Shown piece after piece: positions 44,393 through 56,713 of a stretch of 64,000 bases of DNA. Under the pieces are notes generated by a model. It did not search any database, was not told the DNA's origin, and was given only the letters and a program-made list of their open reading frames with translations. Each line of letters starts with the position of its first letter. The first letter of the stretch is position 1. This stretch comes from Massariosphaeria phaeospora (lineage: Eukaryota > Ascomycota > Dothideomycetes > Pleosporales), in the NCBI GenBank assembly GCA_011032825.1, contig JAADJZ010000042.1, forward strand, positions 62,001-126,000. The letters run 5' to 3'. A program made the translations under genes and the position numbers.

Positions 44393-46256
44393 CTATCTCC
44401 TTCTTCCCCACCAGCCCCCCTTCCTCAGCCCCCACCAGCTCAAGGGCACCACGAGCACACAGCCCGCAAACACCGTCCAGAAGGCGGCGCGGAAACCCAC
44501 CATGAGCCAGGCCTCGTGCGTGGTGGTCGTGCCGCCCGACGACTGCTCCGACACAGAGCGCGCGATGACGGCGATGACGGCGAGGCCGACCGAGTTGCCG
44601 AATTGGCCGATCTCGCTGAAGACGCCGCCCGCGAGGGATTGCAGGTCGGCGGGGAAGGCGTCGGAGATGACGAGGTTGGAGATGGTGAAGAGGGCTGTGG
44701 GGGGGTGGGGGTTAGGTTAGCTGGAATATTTTCATGGTTTGGTGAGATGAGATGCAAGCACAGCAAAGCAACGTATTGTATTGAGTGCTTGGTATGGGGT
44801 TGAATAGGATGGGATGAGATGGGGACACACGGACTGTCTGGATTGAGCGGCGAGAGGACGAGGGCCCAGAAGGGGGCGAACCAGTAGTTGGAGTTGATGG
44901 GCATGGTGGCGAGTAGCGCGGGAGCTGCGGCTGTCACGATGGCGGAGACGACGGCTAGCTTCTGGATGTGCACGCGCGAGACGAGGTAGCCTGTGAGCAC
45001 GTTGATGAAGACGCCGGCACACACGTGGGGGATGAAGCGCAGCGAGCTCTGCAGCGCTGACGTCTTCTGGATCTGTTGGAAGCTGCACGAGGCCGGTCAG
45101 TCAGATAAATATTCCCGGGGCCCTTCTGGAGCGTACGGGTAAATTAGTTTGATGGGGGCAATAGCAATTTTACTTACAATAGTGTGGCCAGGTACTGGAT
45201 GCAGTTCATGGCCGCCCAGCTCAGAAACACGCAGGCACAAATGGCCGAGAAGACGGCATTGTGCCACACACGGTTTGGAATGAGCGCCGGGCGGTTCCTC
45301 CGCGTCTGATGTCGCATCCAGAACGGGAACAGGAGAATGAGCGAGACAGACAGCAGGAGAAGTACGATGGCTTGCGGGTCCCGCATGCGCAGACTGGAAG
45401 TGATGGCAGCCAGAACGTAGAGCAGCAGGCCCAAGCCCGCGCTTATGATGATTGCGCCAACCCAGTCAATATCGCGGGCGAGGCGACGCATGCGCGAGTC
45501 GGAGTGGGAGGCGTGGCGAACGTCGGGAAGCAGCCACACCGCGGCCGTCGATATTAGGAAGTTGATGATGGCGGTGATGTAGTACGCCCATCGCCAGCCG
45601 ATGGTGTCGGTGAAGATACCGCCGAGAACGAGGCCGAGCGCGAAGCCCAGCGGCGATCCAGTGCCCACGATTGCGAACGCGACGTTGCGCCAGCTCCCCT
45701 TGGGAAACGTACTGGTGATGAGAGACACAGTAGTAGGGAGGGCCATGGCAATCGACGCGCCCTGGAACGTGCGGAACATGATGATCTGGATGCCGGTCCG
45801 AGAGAAGCCGACCGCCACGGTGAACACAATGTACAGGTAGGTGCCCGTTAACCACATGAGCTTGGTGCCGATGATGTCGGCGACGGCGCCAAATATCAAG
45901 AGCAGACAGCCTGCGGCGAGGTTGTACACGGCGACGGGCCAGAGGATTAAGGCTTCAGAGAGGTGGACATCAAGGGCTACGCGCGGGAGAGCGGCTACGA
46001 GAATGCCGGTGCCGAACGTGTTGATCATATATAGACTTGCTAGTATAGCAATGATGGAGACTCTTCGTGCCGTTGACAAGTTTCCCGCTGCCAGTGTTGG
46101 ATTGTCGGCATGTAATTCCCCAGCCTCCACGTCGGCGTTTGGCCCAGACGCATCTTGTGCTGGCTGTTTTTCCAATTCACCGTTTATCTCTGGGAATGAA
46201 ACCAGCGCGGATGGATCTGCAGACAGTGGCTTGATTGTGGAATCTGTAACTGCCAT
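44393..46256 (-). CDS. MFS transporter, DHA2-type (542 aa)
   Basis: Three exons: 46256-45178, 45082-44835 and 44694-44393. Introns are 95 bp (GTAAGT) and 140 bp (GTCCGT, a weak donor); joined length 1629 nt ending TAG. Start chosen at the ATG at 46256; the seven codons upstream have no ATG. A 70-residue acidic N-terminus precedes TM1. Hydrophobic segments suggest 14 helices, as in the DHA2 group. Motif C is visible as GTGSPLGFALGLVLGG, with the usual IGWRWAYYI next to it. The C-terminal half has LQSLAGGVFSEIGQFGNSVGLA, typical of fungal DHA2 drug-export proteins, and ends in WWGRRR. A plasma- or vacuolar-membrane exporter. It is 12 kb from the PKS regulator, so a cluster role is uncertain. 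Confidence 0.9.
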
Positions 46257-47255
46257 TGGTGTCAATGGATCTAACAAGCGTGTGTCCTGGAGAAAGTCTA
46301 CTATTGATTAGTTATTCATTCTTTCTATGCGGATTAAATACTAATACGCACCGCCCTTGCATGTACGAGCTATATAAAAAACAATTGGGAGGATTAGAGA
46401 CGCAGTAGTAATACTCGGCGGTAACAATACGGTTCTGAGGGCATGTGTTTGGCGTTCCGGAGGCTGCCGAGTAAGACTGAGAACGAGTGCTGAAGCGTGG
46501 ACGAGGTACTGTGACTTGGGGGTTGTAGAGATGATCACCCTAGCAAAGTAGAAGGAGTGCAGACATGGACTAGCCAGGAACCCGCGGATGCGGACACAGG
46601 CGCAATAGGCTGCCGCTGTAAACGTCCCGCCAACGACTGCACATATCTCTGCATGTCTAGTGACGGACATGTAACACTTGCCTTTACTGTCTTAGACCCA
46701 ACGGTGGGCACGCTTTGTTACTACATTGTGCTTGAAAGGTTTAGATGAGAACCTCGGAAGCGGTGTGGTCGTGTGACAGCACGCATATCATCCGGTTGGT
46801 TTCCTGACCCAAGACATGATAATTAATTGCGTTGAGTGGGCGACGAGAGTCCGCTTTTGGGGTGTAGGTAGATCGGTGATGTGGTGCGGCGAAGAGACGT
46901 CGTGGTGCGGCGAAGAGATGTTCGGTGCCCCGTCGTCTCCGTGAGAAGAATTTAGCGGCGTGTTGTGCTTAACGTGCCCGTGCGCACCGTGCCCGGAATC
47001 GGCCCGTGCTCCAAAAACAACATGCTCACTAACGTAGATCCCTGGCGAGTCGCTCACCCAGGCGAGTCGCTCACCTGCGCCAAGCCCCTTACCAACACCT
47101 GCTCCCTTCTCTCTACTACGCAATAGCTCAACTACACAACGCGCCACGCGCTTTAAACAAAAGCTAAATACAGCTTGCAATCTAAGCTATCTAACGCAAC
47201 GCAACACTCTTTTAGCAACGCGCTGCATTAATCTACAACGTTCTTTAAAAAACAC
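46257..47255. other. Right edge of the gene island
   Basis: No gene supported. Short direct repeats: GTGGTGCGGCGAAGAGA twice (46879-46916) and GGCGAGTCGCTCACC twice (47044-47077). AT content rises from about 47130. A CGAGAGTCCGC at about 46844-46854 resembles half of the cluster sites, upstream of the leftward MFS gene. Confidence 0.5.
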
Positions 47256-48044
47256 TAACGTAATCCACCACCGAGAGCGACAAACCACCAAGAGCGAGAA
47301 AAAGGCTTGGCAGCACCAACTCATGTTACGCATCTTCAATTTCATCGCTATCAAACAAGGAGCCTGCGTACGTCGTGCTAGCATCTGATTCAGAAGCTTC
47401 TTCTGTATCCTTTTGGCAGGTTCGGGCATTGTGCCCTGTATCACCACAATTTCTACAGCGCCGTAGAGCTAGTTGTGCCCTTTCTTGACCCTCCCTACTA
47501 CGCGCCTTCTTTGATAGCTGAGGCGCTGCAGACGCTTTAGCAGCTACCTGCACTAATCCGTTACTGTACTCTATCGTACTACCTGTCTAAATTCGCTTCC
47601 GTTTGCGCGATTTCCGCTTGGTTATCTCTGCTAATTGATCTTCAAGCTTCTTGATACGGTAGTCCTTAAGCGCGTTCTAATGCAGCATTAATTCAGCTCC
47701 TTTTACAAGCTAGGAGAAGCCGCTCTGCGCTGGAGTTAGCGATCTAGTAATAGAATTGCGTACTAGCTTTGATTGCGATCCAAATTCAAGCGTATTGCTT
47801 GGAGTCTTTGACTGCCACGGCGTTTCTAGTGCGGGGGGTGGTGGTGGGGTACACAGCCGTACTTCAAGACGATCAAGGACTACCTGCGCGTTGATAGGGA
47901 CTAGCCTTGAAGCCTTGAAGGCCTTCTTGCAGTTCTCTGTTGTAAACACCTCAAAAAACGCGCCTCTGAAGGCTGGCAGGAAGCCTTCTTTGTTGATATA
48001 GAAGACGCGCCGGCGCGCCAAGTCCCGAATGCGTTGAGAGTACT
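47256..48044 (-). mobile_element. Fot1/pogo-like transposon, 3' half, lightly RIPed
   Basis: The minus strand encodes the C-terminal half of a DDE transposase in pieces. ARRRVFYINKEGFLPAF to about 47710 is followed by a basic coiled region and by a zinc knuckle CRNCGDTGHNARTC near 47440, ending GSLFDSDEIEDA at 47326. The same order, residue for residue in large part, is found at 57.8-58.5 kb. The element's outer end is at 47256: TAACGTAATCCACCACCGAG is an un-RIPed version of the inverted repeat that ends the copy at 56.7-58.6 kb. The 5' half is missing because a copia-like LTR begins exactly at 48045. Confidence 0.85.
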
Positions 48045-48208
48045 TGTCGCGGTGAGTGCAAACAGTGCGTAGAGAATTGAGAATTGAACTAAGGTTGTAT
48101 TATCTAGAAGCTACAGAATTTGTAGGTGCAAAAGCACAGACAGCGCTAGTCCTAGATAAGCGTAGTACCTTTATCCATCTCATAGGGTAAGAGCTATAAA
48201 CCGTGACA
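48045..48208 (-). repeat. Copia-like LTR (164 bp), 3' LTR in minus orientation
   Basis: Plus-strand ends are TGTCGCGG and CCGTGACA, so it opens TG, closes CA and has short inverted ends. In minus orientation the purine stretch AGGAGGTG lies directly before it (48209-48216), as expected for the polypurine tract upstream of a 3' LTR. Minus-strand copia coding relics lie further right (54.6-56.7 kb). No partner LTR is seen in the window. Confidence 0.7.
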
Positions 48209-48791
48209 CACCTCCTAGCTAGCGTAGACTCAAAGGCAAGGAGTTGACGACAGCTAATTAGTATCAGTAAGCTAGCGAATGAGTAGAGGTTGAGTTAAAG
48301 TTAAGTTGCCTTTTTTATAACTCTAACTCAACTCTACTTATATACCCAATCTTTCAACGCTAGTACAGAGTTATAGTTGAGTTGAGTCGCATAAACTTTA
48401 GGTTAAAGTTAAGTTATCTCGCATAGGCTCTAGGTTATAGTTGAGTTATAGTTAGGTTGTTATATTTAGAGTTTACATGTTGTATTTTGACGTTAGCAAA
48501 GTACAAGTTGCTTAAGTTTATTACAGATTGTTATTACAGCGTAGAATTAGTTGCATTTTAATAGCTAAGTACAAAGCAACGTTTACGCTAGGTATTGCTA
48601 GAAAATTCAAAATTATTATAGCCTTATATCGCTAGAACAAGTAGCAACTAAACTTTAGCTTCTACATTTGCTGCGAACTTTTCTTGTACTTCTTGTAGTA
48701 TTTCTGTGCTAGATTTATGTTTCTCGTGTTAATCGTTACTCGTTTCGCGTGTATAGCGTTAATATTAGTATTTGTTAAAGTTAGCTTTGCA

Positions 48792-49115
48792 TAGAGTAGT
48801 AAATAGGTATAAGTTGAGTTAAAGTTGAGTTAGCTTACGTAAGACTCTAGTGCTAACCTAACTTATACCTACGCTAAAACGTTTTAGCGTAGGTATAGGT
48901 TAAGTTAGCACAAACCTCTACAATTCTATATTTTAATATATTTTCTCTTTATAATTATAACAGCTAGTTATAACAAGTTTATTAACCTAAAGGTAGTACC
49001 TATAACTTAACTTTAACCTACGCTTTGATTACTCTAACTCAACTTTAACTCTAGGTTTGTACGACTCTAACCTAACTTATACCCAACGATAGGTACTTTC
49101 TATTTATTCGCTAGC
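48792..49115 (+). repeat. Palindromic short repeat, copy 1
   Basis: About 324 bp, present again in inverted orientation at 56086-56409. One end reads GCTAGCGAATAAATAG on the minus strand (49115), like the hAT-like element's own ends, so it may be a non-autonomous derivative. At its heart is a 60-bp palindrome (48851-48910) with 30-bp arms, centred on GCTAAAACGTTTTAGC and broken by two mismatches. Confidence 0.78.
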
Positions 49116-51699
49116 GTAGCCTTGCACCTAGCAACAGGTAGAAAGCTATACTTTCGAAAATGCCAATTAGAAAAGCTTTTGTTACTTCTTGTATAGCTTT
49201 AATTGCACTAGCTTAAAAGCGTAGATTAGGCTTAAACTCTTGCGCAATTTTGCAAACTAGCTAACTAAATAGCAGTTTGCGCATAAAGAGCTTAGTTGAT
49301 TTCTAGTATCGTTGAATTTTGCGCAACGCAATAGCTGCATGTTGTTAAAGACAAAGCTGCAATTAACTGCTATAATAACTTACTTTCTTGCTTCTAGCAG
49401 TAAGGCTTTTTCACACTATCTATTGTTAGTTTCTTTTTGTTTTTGTACAGATTGCTAGATTTGCAAGCTGCTTTTGCTGCGAGAAGCTTTCGCGAAACCT
49501 TGCCGCTAGTAGCAAAGTAGTAGCGGTTAGTTTGCTTGGTGCGAGCTATTGCGGAAAAATTAATGCGTAATAGGTGTAGTATAGAGAGTAGAAAGTTGTA
49601 ATAATTATTTGTAATAATTACGGTAGGTAAGGAAGCTGCAAAGGCTGTAGCAAAAGTGCGTGTTTTAAGTAGCTAGCAGCAAGGCGCTAGCTAAGGCTGC
49701 AGCTTTTGCAGCAGCGTACAAGCTACTCTACACAGAATTTAGCCTATAAATCTGCTACTTAACTTTCTGCTACTTTACTTTCTGCTTCTACCTACCTACG
49801 TACTACAACTAGCTTTATTATTACCTACATTTATTACAAATACGATAGCTGCAATTAAGCAGAAGCTTAACGACAAGATAAACTACGAGCTTGATAATAA
49901 GTTGCTTCCGCTTTACAAAATTAAAGTTCTAACTAGGTTTAAGCTAGCAGAGTAAAAGGCGCTTACAAATGTAATTATTACAAAAGTTTATTACAGCATC
50001 TACTAACAGACCTAAAGCTTTGAGTTTAAAAAGCACAAAGTTCTTAGCGTACTAGCGAATCGCGGTTGCGTTAGATTACGAAAAAAGCGCTTTACACATT
50101 ACAAGCTACTATTTAAAAGTTAATTAAGCAATACTGCCTACGCAACTGCTTAAAGAAATTAGACAGCTTACTTAAGTGCTAAAAAAAAAGCTATTGCAGA
50201 TGCTAGTGCAAAAGATTAGCAAGCAAAATACTAGCTTAAGAAAAAGCTTAAAGTAAAGAAAAAGTTTACTGCGTTGTTTGCGCACGACTAGAAAAAGCAG
50301 TTAGCAACTAAACTTAAGCTTTTAGATAAGCAACGCTACTGCGCACAGAAAAGCAGTAAGTTATTATATTAGTTTATTACGTTATTGTACTTACAATACG
50401 CAGTTAAGTAGTTTTAAGCAAAACTTAGCCTTGCCTATAAAAAGTAAGCTTGTATTTATTACGATGTTAACTTTTGACAGCACAGAAACATTCTTGAACA
50501 AATTGCCAAAGCACTAAAAAACAAGAGAAAAATTAAGAATTAGCTAATGTCGCGAATATTTGGCGCTAGCAAGACTACTAATAGAATTATGCAACGTATC
50601 TACTTAGACAAATTAGCTAAGTTAAAGAATAATTCGTTTAAAAACGAGAAAGCTAAAATAGATTAGCAAGAGTTTGTAAAGACGTTGACTCTAGAGAATC
50701 TAACACTAGTAACTGCTAAAGACTAAAAGTAAGTTATTACAGCGGTTTATTACATACTTATACTAACTGCACTAGCTTACGCGAGCCTACGTTTTCTCTC
50801 GAACTACGCGTTAACAGTAACAATGCTTATAAAAATATCAACAGCTCGTATATTCCAGCGCCTACAATTAATAAGTATAAAAAAGAAGCAAGTAGCAACT
50901 TAGAAATTAATGCGTTCTATAGTAAGTGTAAAAACGAATATAAAATAGAAAATTAGTAGAGGAAAGCGTTAGCAAAAGCAAACGAGTTCTCTAGTAAAGA
51001 TAAAGAAAAAGTTGAAAATAAGAATAAAAATAAGAAGCAGAATAGAGTAGTGGATAAAGTAGTAGAGCAAACTAAGTTAGTAGAGTATTTAGATTAAAAG
51101 AGTTTCTCTAACAATAGTAACGCTTATAAAAAAGCGCAAACCTAAAGCTCTTTACTTTCTATGTAAATTAAAACGTTGCTAGCATAAACACAGCTAGTAT
51201 CTACTATTTATAACGCGGCCTAAAACGTGCATAACATTGCGATTAACAAATTAGCAAGTATAACTCAATTAGAACTATAAAATTAAAGCGCTACTACTGC
51301 GACTTTAATTCTAGCTCTAATTTTAGTTGCATTACTGCTTTAGCCTTTGCGCTTAGACGTTAGCAATATTTCGCAGGCAAAAAAGCATGTTTTGTTTTTC
51401 TTTAACAATCTGCGTGTTCTCTTTTGGCAATGTACTTGTTCTTTATCTTTAGTCTACTCTAACACTAATTATTACAGTTTATTATTACAGTACCTGCGCT
51501 TTTGTACTATACCTTTTGTTATAAACATAGCAGAACTTCTGCTACTTATTTGTCTATTTAAATTTGACGCTAAGCAATTCGTCTAAGAGAAAGAAAAAAA
51601 TAAACTACATTTAGTAAAATATTTTTTTACGCATATTAAAGATAATACAGAACAAGAAGCAGTAGTAACTGCGTAGAAAATGTAGTAGAGTTCTACTAA
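49116..51699. other. AT-rich relic DNA, left half of the hAT-like element
   Basis: Very AT-rich with stop codons everywhere. Lysine-rich broken frames run along the plus strand (for example about 49900-50720) and may be a decayed first gene or N-terminal part of the transposase. No family recognised. Nothing intact. Confidence 0.4.
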
Positions 51700-53930
51700 G
51701 TAGGCTCTAAACCTAGAAATAGCAAATTTGCAATAAAACTCTACTGTACGCACTAGTTAGGTATAGCTATAGTTTGAAAAAGCTGCTAATTCTAGTAATA
51801 GCTACCTCTACGTATTCTGCTATAATTGCGGTTTTACTCTTTAGCACCTAGCAGTTAAAACTATCGAAACTAAACACTTACTTAACTACCTTGAATTTAG
51901 AACCTACTAAAAAACGCTTGCTTTTGTTTACTCTCAACCTCGTCTACAGCTAGCACTACGTTAACTTCAATTTACTACTATTGTACTACTATATTCGACC
52001 TAGGCTTTTGAATAGAAACTAGTACGAGTAGTTATATATAGCAACTAGTCTTTTCAAACAATTAAGCAGCTCTTATTCTAGCAATTTCTTCAATTTCTTC
52101 GACCTAATATTCTAAGTATTAGCTAATTCAAATTCTAGGAAATGTTCTATAAACGATTTGAAAAAGCTAAAGCATTACTTTTTAATAACATTAGCTAGTT
52201 AACCAAGATCTCAATTGCAATAGATAAGTAGTTTGCTTCTAATTATCTTAGTTTCTTTGTAGTTAAAGAATACTACGTTAACTGCAACTAGCAGCTTTAA
52301 AAGAAGTTACTAGATTTCGTTTCTCTACGCGGAAAACATACTAGTGCTGCTGCAGCTGCTAATATACTGCAAGTACTCTTAGACACTAGCATTAAATTAC
52401 GCTTTCTAGCAATTACTACAGATAATGCTAAAGAAAACAAAACGCTTAGTTGTGTTATTAAACAGCAACTAGAGGCAAAGGATATACTTTAGAGCTTATT
52501 AAAAAACTCAATCTTGTGTCTTGCTTACATTATTAACTTTGTTGTTTAAAATATTATTTTACACTTTAAGCTTGCAGCATTAGTAGGTGCTAACGTTAAA
52601 CTAAAAGAAATACTATAAAAACGCTATTTAAGCAACGTGCAAGCAAATATTTCTATTTTAAACTCTTTTTACAAAGTATACAGTGCGTTATTATATACTT
52701 TTATTATAGCCTAATACACACCTAGCTTCGAGCTATTTGCATAGCAATTAATTCGTTGTTTTAACAATACGAGCGGTTTATCGCTACGCAACTACATTTG
52801 CTACTAAAACAACAAATGTCTGTTATTCGCGACGTTAAAACACGATAGAATTTAACCTACGATATGTGCGAGCGCGCACTTAAGATCTAGAGATTTATTA
52901 ACAAATAGCTAGTAAAAGAAATTGCACTTAAGATAACAATTAGTGCAAGCAGTATTCTAGATAATAAGAATATAGCAAAGGTAAACTTTCGCGACTTTAA
53001 GCAACTAAAATTAACACTAGACAAATAGCACTACTTAAAGTTAATTACTAATATGCTTAAAAACTTTAAAAACGCAACAAATTTCTTAAGTAAAAACTAC
53101 AAGCTACAAGTCTAGTATATCTAGCTTATGTACAACTGTTTTTTTAACTTTCTAAATAGTATGCAGGACAAACTTAACAACGACATAAAAAATTAAAATA
53201 CTTTTAAGTAGCCTACAGTTGTACGAGCTGCTGCAGATAAAGAAAAAGCTAAACTTAGCAAGTATTATAAAAAAACTAGCAATAAACGAAAGTTTTTATT
53301 TAATTGTGCTACTGTTTTAGACTTTAGCTAAAAGCTTACGGCGTACGAGGTATAGTTATTACAGTTACTTATTACAGTTATATGCTAACTGCGCGTTTAG
53401 AACAAAACTTAAAATAATCAAAATAAGCACACTTACTACGAAGAGTTTTTTAATTACTTTAATTGCTATAACGACGATACTTGCTTTGCTTTTACTTTTA
53501 TTTTTTCGTTTCGTACAACTAGACTCTAGAGTAGTAAATAGTTTTAAAAACCAAAGCTTTTGCTTTAGTTGCTGCTAAGCAGTTTTTCATCTGTCAACCT
53601 AGACGAAATAGAAGAAAAAAAGAGTTCAACTCGCTAAGAAAAGAAAGCTTATCTAAGCATTGCCTGCGTACGCGCTAGTGCTTTTTTTAATATTCTTAAA
53701 TAGTAGCAAGTAAATAAAGAAACGTATCTACGCTTATTACAAGTTGCAAAAAATGTACTTGCAGTACAAATTGCCTAGGTTAGAGTTAAGCGCGAATTCA
53801 ACGTTGCTAAGAATGTTATTAGCAATAGAAAGCACTAACTTGCTGCCTAAACAATTTAGCAGATTATAATATTAAGAAACTATATTGCTTAAGAAAAAGA
53901 ATAGAACAGCGTTTCTTAGTTTGCAAAAGC
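51700..53930 (+). pseudogene. hAT-family transposase relic
   Basis: Broken plus-strand frames keep the order of a hAT transposase. A BED-like finger has CYNC at about 51817-51830, followed by TIETKHLLNYL. The catalytic core follows near 52250-52560, with AITTDNAKENKTL and LAYIINFVV (for the usual TDNAxNN and CLAHxxNL). LSKYYKKT and FNCATVLD lie near 53255-53320. The dimerisation domain is at about 53680-53900: TYLRLLQVAKNVLAVQIAQV, later NRKHQLAAQTIQQIIIL. Dozens of TAG/TAA codons replace Gln and Trp. This places the element firmly in hAT and not in the pogo group beside it. Confidence 0.82.
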
Positions 53931-54359
53931 AGATAATAAAAAACTACTATGTAACAAAGTTAAAAACTTACTTAACTTTTAAGCGCAGTATGTAAACTTT
54001 ACTTTTAGGCTTACATCTACGCTTACACCTAGCTTATTATCTAAGTTAACACTTAGGCTAATATTTAGGTTTACATCTAGCTTGTTATCTAGGCTTACAT
54101 CTAGGCCTACATCTAGGCTTTTACAATTAAGAATAACTCTGTCGAATAATAATTTAGAAAAAAAGAATTCGCTACTTCTGCTACGAAAGCGCGCTTAACC
54201 TCTACGCTACTGTAATTAATATTTGTAGTAATACAACTTTTTTTACTCTACTTGTGTTTTTGTACGTAAATAGTAGCTGTAATAACAGAACTTTGTAAAT
54301 ACAATTTGCGCGTTTTTAAATGTAATAACTAGCTGTAATAACTTTTTAAACTTTAGCAA
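53931..54359. other. AT-rich relic DNA, right part of hAT-like element
   Basis: Contains a short array of CTTACATCTA-type units (about 54010-54118), repeated six or seven times with variation. No gene. Confidence 0.5.
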
Positions 54360-54582
54360 CTCTCTAAGCTAACACATAACTCTATAACCTAAATGTAACC
54401 TTTAACCTAATTCTAACTCTAAGCTTCAATTACTCTAATCAAACTATAACTTAACGCTTTAATAACTCTAACTTAACTTCTACCTACGCTAGAGTAACTA
54501 TAACTTAACTTTAACCTAAGGTTTGTGCAACTTATAACTTAACCTATACTTATTAATAAATACTCTTTACTTATTCGCTAGC
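54360..54582 (-). repeat. Subterminal repeat region, right end of hAT-like element
   Basis: Read on the minus strand from 54582, it runs GCTAGCGAATAAGTAAAG and then GGTTAAGTTATAAGTTGCAC, matching in order the start of the palindromic repeat at 56086. The palindromic core is absent. This links the short repeat family to the hAT-like element's end. Confidence 0.65.
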
Positions 54583-56709
54583 GTAAGTATTAGTATATAT
54601 AGAGAGCGTTAATGTTGTTTTAATTAGCTTAATGTAAGCCTTTTAGGCGCTTAGTAATATCAACGAAGCTAAGTTAGCAAACGAACTTTGTAAACTTCTG
54701 CTTTAGTAGTATCTTTGTAAGTCTATTAGCAGGCATACAATTAGTAAGAACTTATTAAACGTTAATTCGTAAAGCAGTAAATTTCTATTGAATCTATAGC
54801 TAGTAAATGTCAACGTGCTTAACCTTTGTATAAAGCTTGTCGTACTTTTTCGTAACAATACTAATAGTTTGCTAATTGTTACACTAAATTGTAAGTGTAT
54901 AGTCGAGCGTAAAGTTAATTCTAGTAAAGAATTGCATCTATTTCTTTATTTGCGAGGCAGCGAGAGATAACGAAAGCAATTTAGACTTTGTAGTTAATTT
55001 TGTAACTGTGCGTTGTATAGTCGATTTCTAGTTAATTATAAGTTTATCGAATTTGAACGCGTAACTCTAAGAGCTTCGGCGAGTCTTAGGCTCGTTAGCG
55101 TACAAAGCGTTAGATAATCTAAAAAAAAGAATCGCGATATAGAGAATCGTTAGAGAGATACTTAGCTATGTTCTATGCGCTAGCAGAAGCTTTAAAAGCA
55201 AAAGCCTTCGTGCTAAGCAGGTAGCGCTAGGTTTAGCAGATTTTTGAAACGTGTAACTATTCTAGGTTAGTAAAGTAGCAAGCAAAGACAACGTGCGTTC
55301 GAGCAACGTTAAGCTTGCTCTAAACAGCAATGTATGCTAAAGAGCTAACTAGTTGCTAATAGAGCTTCGTTTAAGTAGCATTAGGCTTTTTAATAAACTG
55401 CGGCAGCTAGTTCTCTATTAGTAAAACGTTTAAAGCTTTGCTTACAGCTTTAATACTAAATCGAGCGTACACTTTATTAATAAAAGTGTTTTAAACAAGC
55501 TAAGTCTTGTGTAGAGCTCAATTGCAAACAATTTAGATACTAAGAAACTATGTAAAGTTTTCTATAGCTTTGATATTGTATAGGTTCACTAGATTCTTCT
55601 TAAAGAACCTGTAGAAATAAGCGTTTGATTAATGAAATGCTATAACGATGTCGTTAACGTAAACGAATAGAATAAGCTAGCAATTCGTGTACAAACACGA
55701 AAAGCTTTCGACTAGTTTTAAGCCTAGCTTAATAAGCTCGCAGCGTAGCTTGTTGTACTATAGTACAAGTAACTTCTTTAGGCCGTAGAAAGCGCGAAGT
55801 ACTATTATAATCTCGCTTTTGATTTAGCAAAAGGCTTTAGGTGTTTTAGCGTATAGCTTGCGATTAATCTAAGCGTTTAGAAAAGTAGTAAGAACGTTGT
55901 ACTACTTTAGCTCTAGATCGAAGTAATTAGCGATCGCAATTAGAGCGCGAAAGTTGCGAATTGCGAGTGTAGTAGCGTACGTGTTGTTAAGCGAAGCTTC
56001 AAAGTTTCTTTGTACTACAAGTTAAGCTTTAAATCGTAAAAAATATCTATTTTCGTTTGTTTTGTAAGTTAAAACCTACATTTACGCTAGCGAATAAGTA
56101 GAAAGTACTTATCGTTGAGTATAAGTTGAGTTAGAGTTGCACAAACCTAGAGTTAAAGTTAAGTTAGAGTAATCAAAGCGTAGGTTAAAGTTAAGTTATA
56201 GGTACTACCTTTAGGTTAATAAACCTATTATAACTAGCTGTTATAATTATAAGAAAAAAATATATTAAAATATAAAATTGTAGAGGTTTGTGCTAACTTA
56301 ACTTATACCTACGCTAAAACGTTTTAGCGTAGGTATAAGTTAGGTTAGCACTAGAGTTTTACGTAAGCTAACTCAACTTTAACTTAACTTATACCTATTT
56401 ACTACTCTAGCACTAGAGTTTTACGTAAGCTAACTTAACTTTAACTTAACTTATACCTATTTACTACTTTAACTAGAAGCTTAGGTTCTAGCTTCGTAGC
56501 GTAAAACTAAATAGCAAAGTTGTTTAGATTCTTTGGTTTTCGACTGCGCTTGCTTGTAATAATAAAGCTTGTATTATTTAAGTTAAGATTAACGTTATAT
56601 AGAGCTCTCTAGCTTCGTCGGCAATAGTTCTTAAATACTATCAAAGTTAAGTTAACTTTAGAGAGTTTAGAAGTTAGCAGCTGTTGCTAAGTTAATTTAA
56701 GTACGTTGT
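54583..56709 (-). mobile_element. Copia (Ty1-type) retrotransposon relic, RT to C-terminus, interrupted
   Basis: Minus-strand broken frames match copia pol. Leading sequence is at 56709-56481. After a short-repeat insertion, reverse transcriptase follows (about 56060-55450): FDLELKQYNVLTTFLNA, AFYGLK and, near 55660, the VDDIVI box now reading TLTTSL. The RNase H/C-terminal end is near 54850-54610: KHVDIYQLQIQQKFTAL, NYMPANRLTKIL, FVCQLSF. The last two are hallmarks of copia C-termini. Orientation agrees with the LTR and polypurine tract at 48045-48216, so the hAT-like element separates the copia C-terminus from its LTR. Confidence 0.8.
56086..56471 (-). repeat. Palindromic short repeat, copy 2 (inverted relative to copy 1)
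   Basis: Starts GCTAGCGAATAAGTAGAAAG and carries the same 60-bp palindrome at 56291-56350 (30-bp arms, one mismatch). After the palindrome a 62-bp unit beginning GCACTAGAGTTTTACG is present twice in tandem (56348-56409 and 56410-56471); copy 1 has it once. It splits the copia coding relic. Confidence 0.8.
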
Positions 56710-56713
56710 TAAC

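Larger units (their letters stand above)
48271..54582. mobile_element. hAT-like DNA transposon inserted in the copia element, RIP-degraded
   Basis: The ends are inverted copies: GCTAGCGAATGAGTA at 48271 and, on the other strand, GCTAGCGAATAAGTA ending at 54582. Flanks show a shared GTAAG (48266-48271, overlapping the end by one base, and 54583-54587), a possible target duplication. Outside the two ends, copia sequence continues on both sides. The body holds a hAT transposase relic at 51.7-53.9 kb. Subterminal regions are packed with GAGTTAAAGTTAAGTT-type repeats. Boundaries are probable, not proven, because RIP has blurred them. Confidence 0.62.

Noticed and set aside
46788..47180. 130-codon minus-strand frame at the island edge
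   Set aside because: It covers simple direct repeats and the transition to AT-rich DNA; its composition is that of repeated DNA, not of a protein family.
48045..48213. Solo-LTR reading of the copia-like LTR
   Set aside because: GTACT and CACCT on the two sides do not match as a target duplication, and a polypurine tract plus collinear copia coding relics lie on one side, so a split full element fits better.
51347..51586. 79-codon open frame in the right AT-rich block
   Set aside because: Phe/Leu-rich low-complexity translation inside a relic; no start context or domain, and it is shorter than expected runs in such AT-rich DNA with few remaining stops in one frame.
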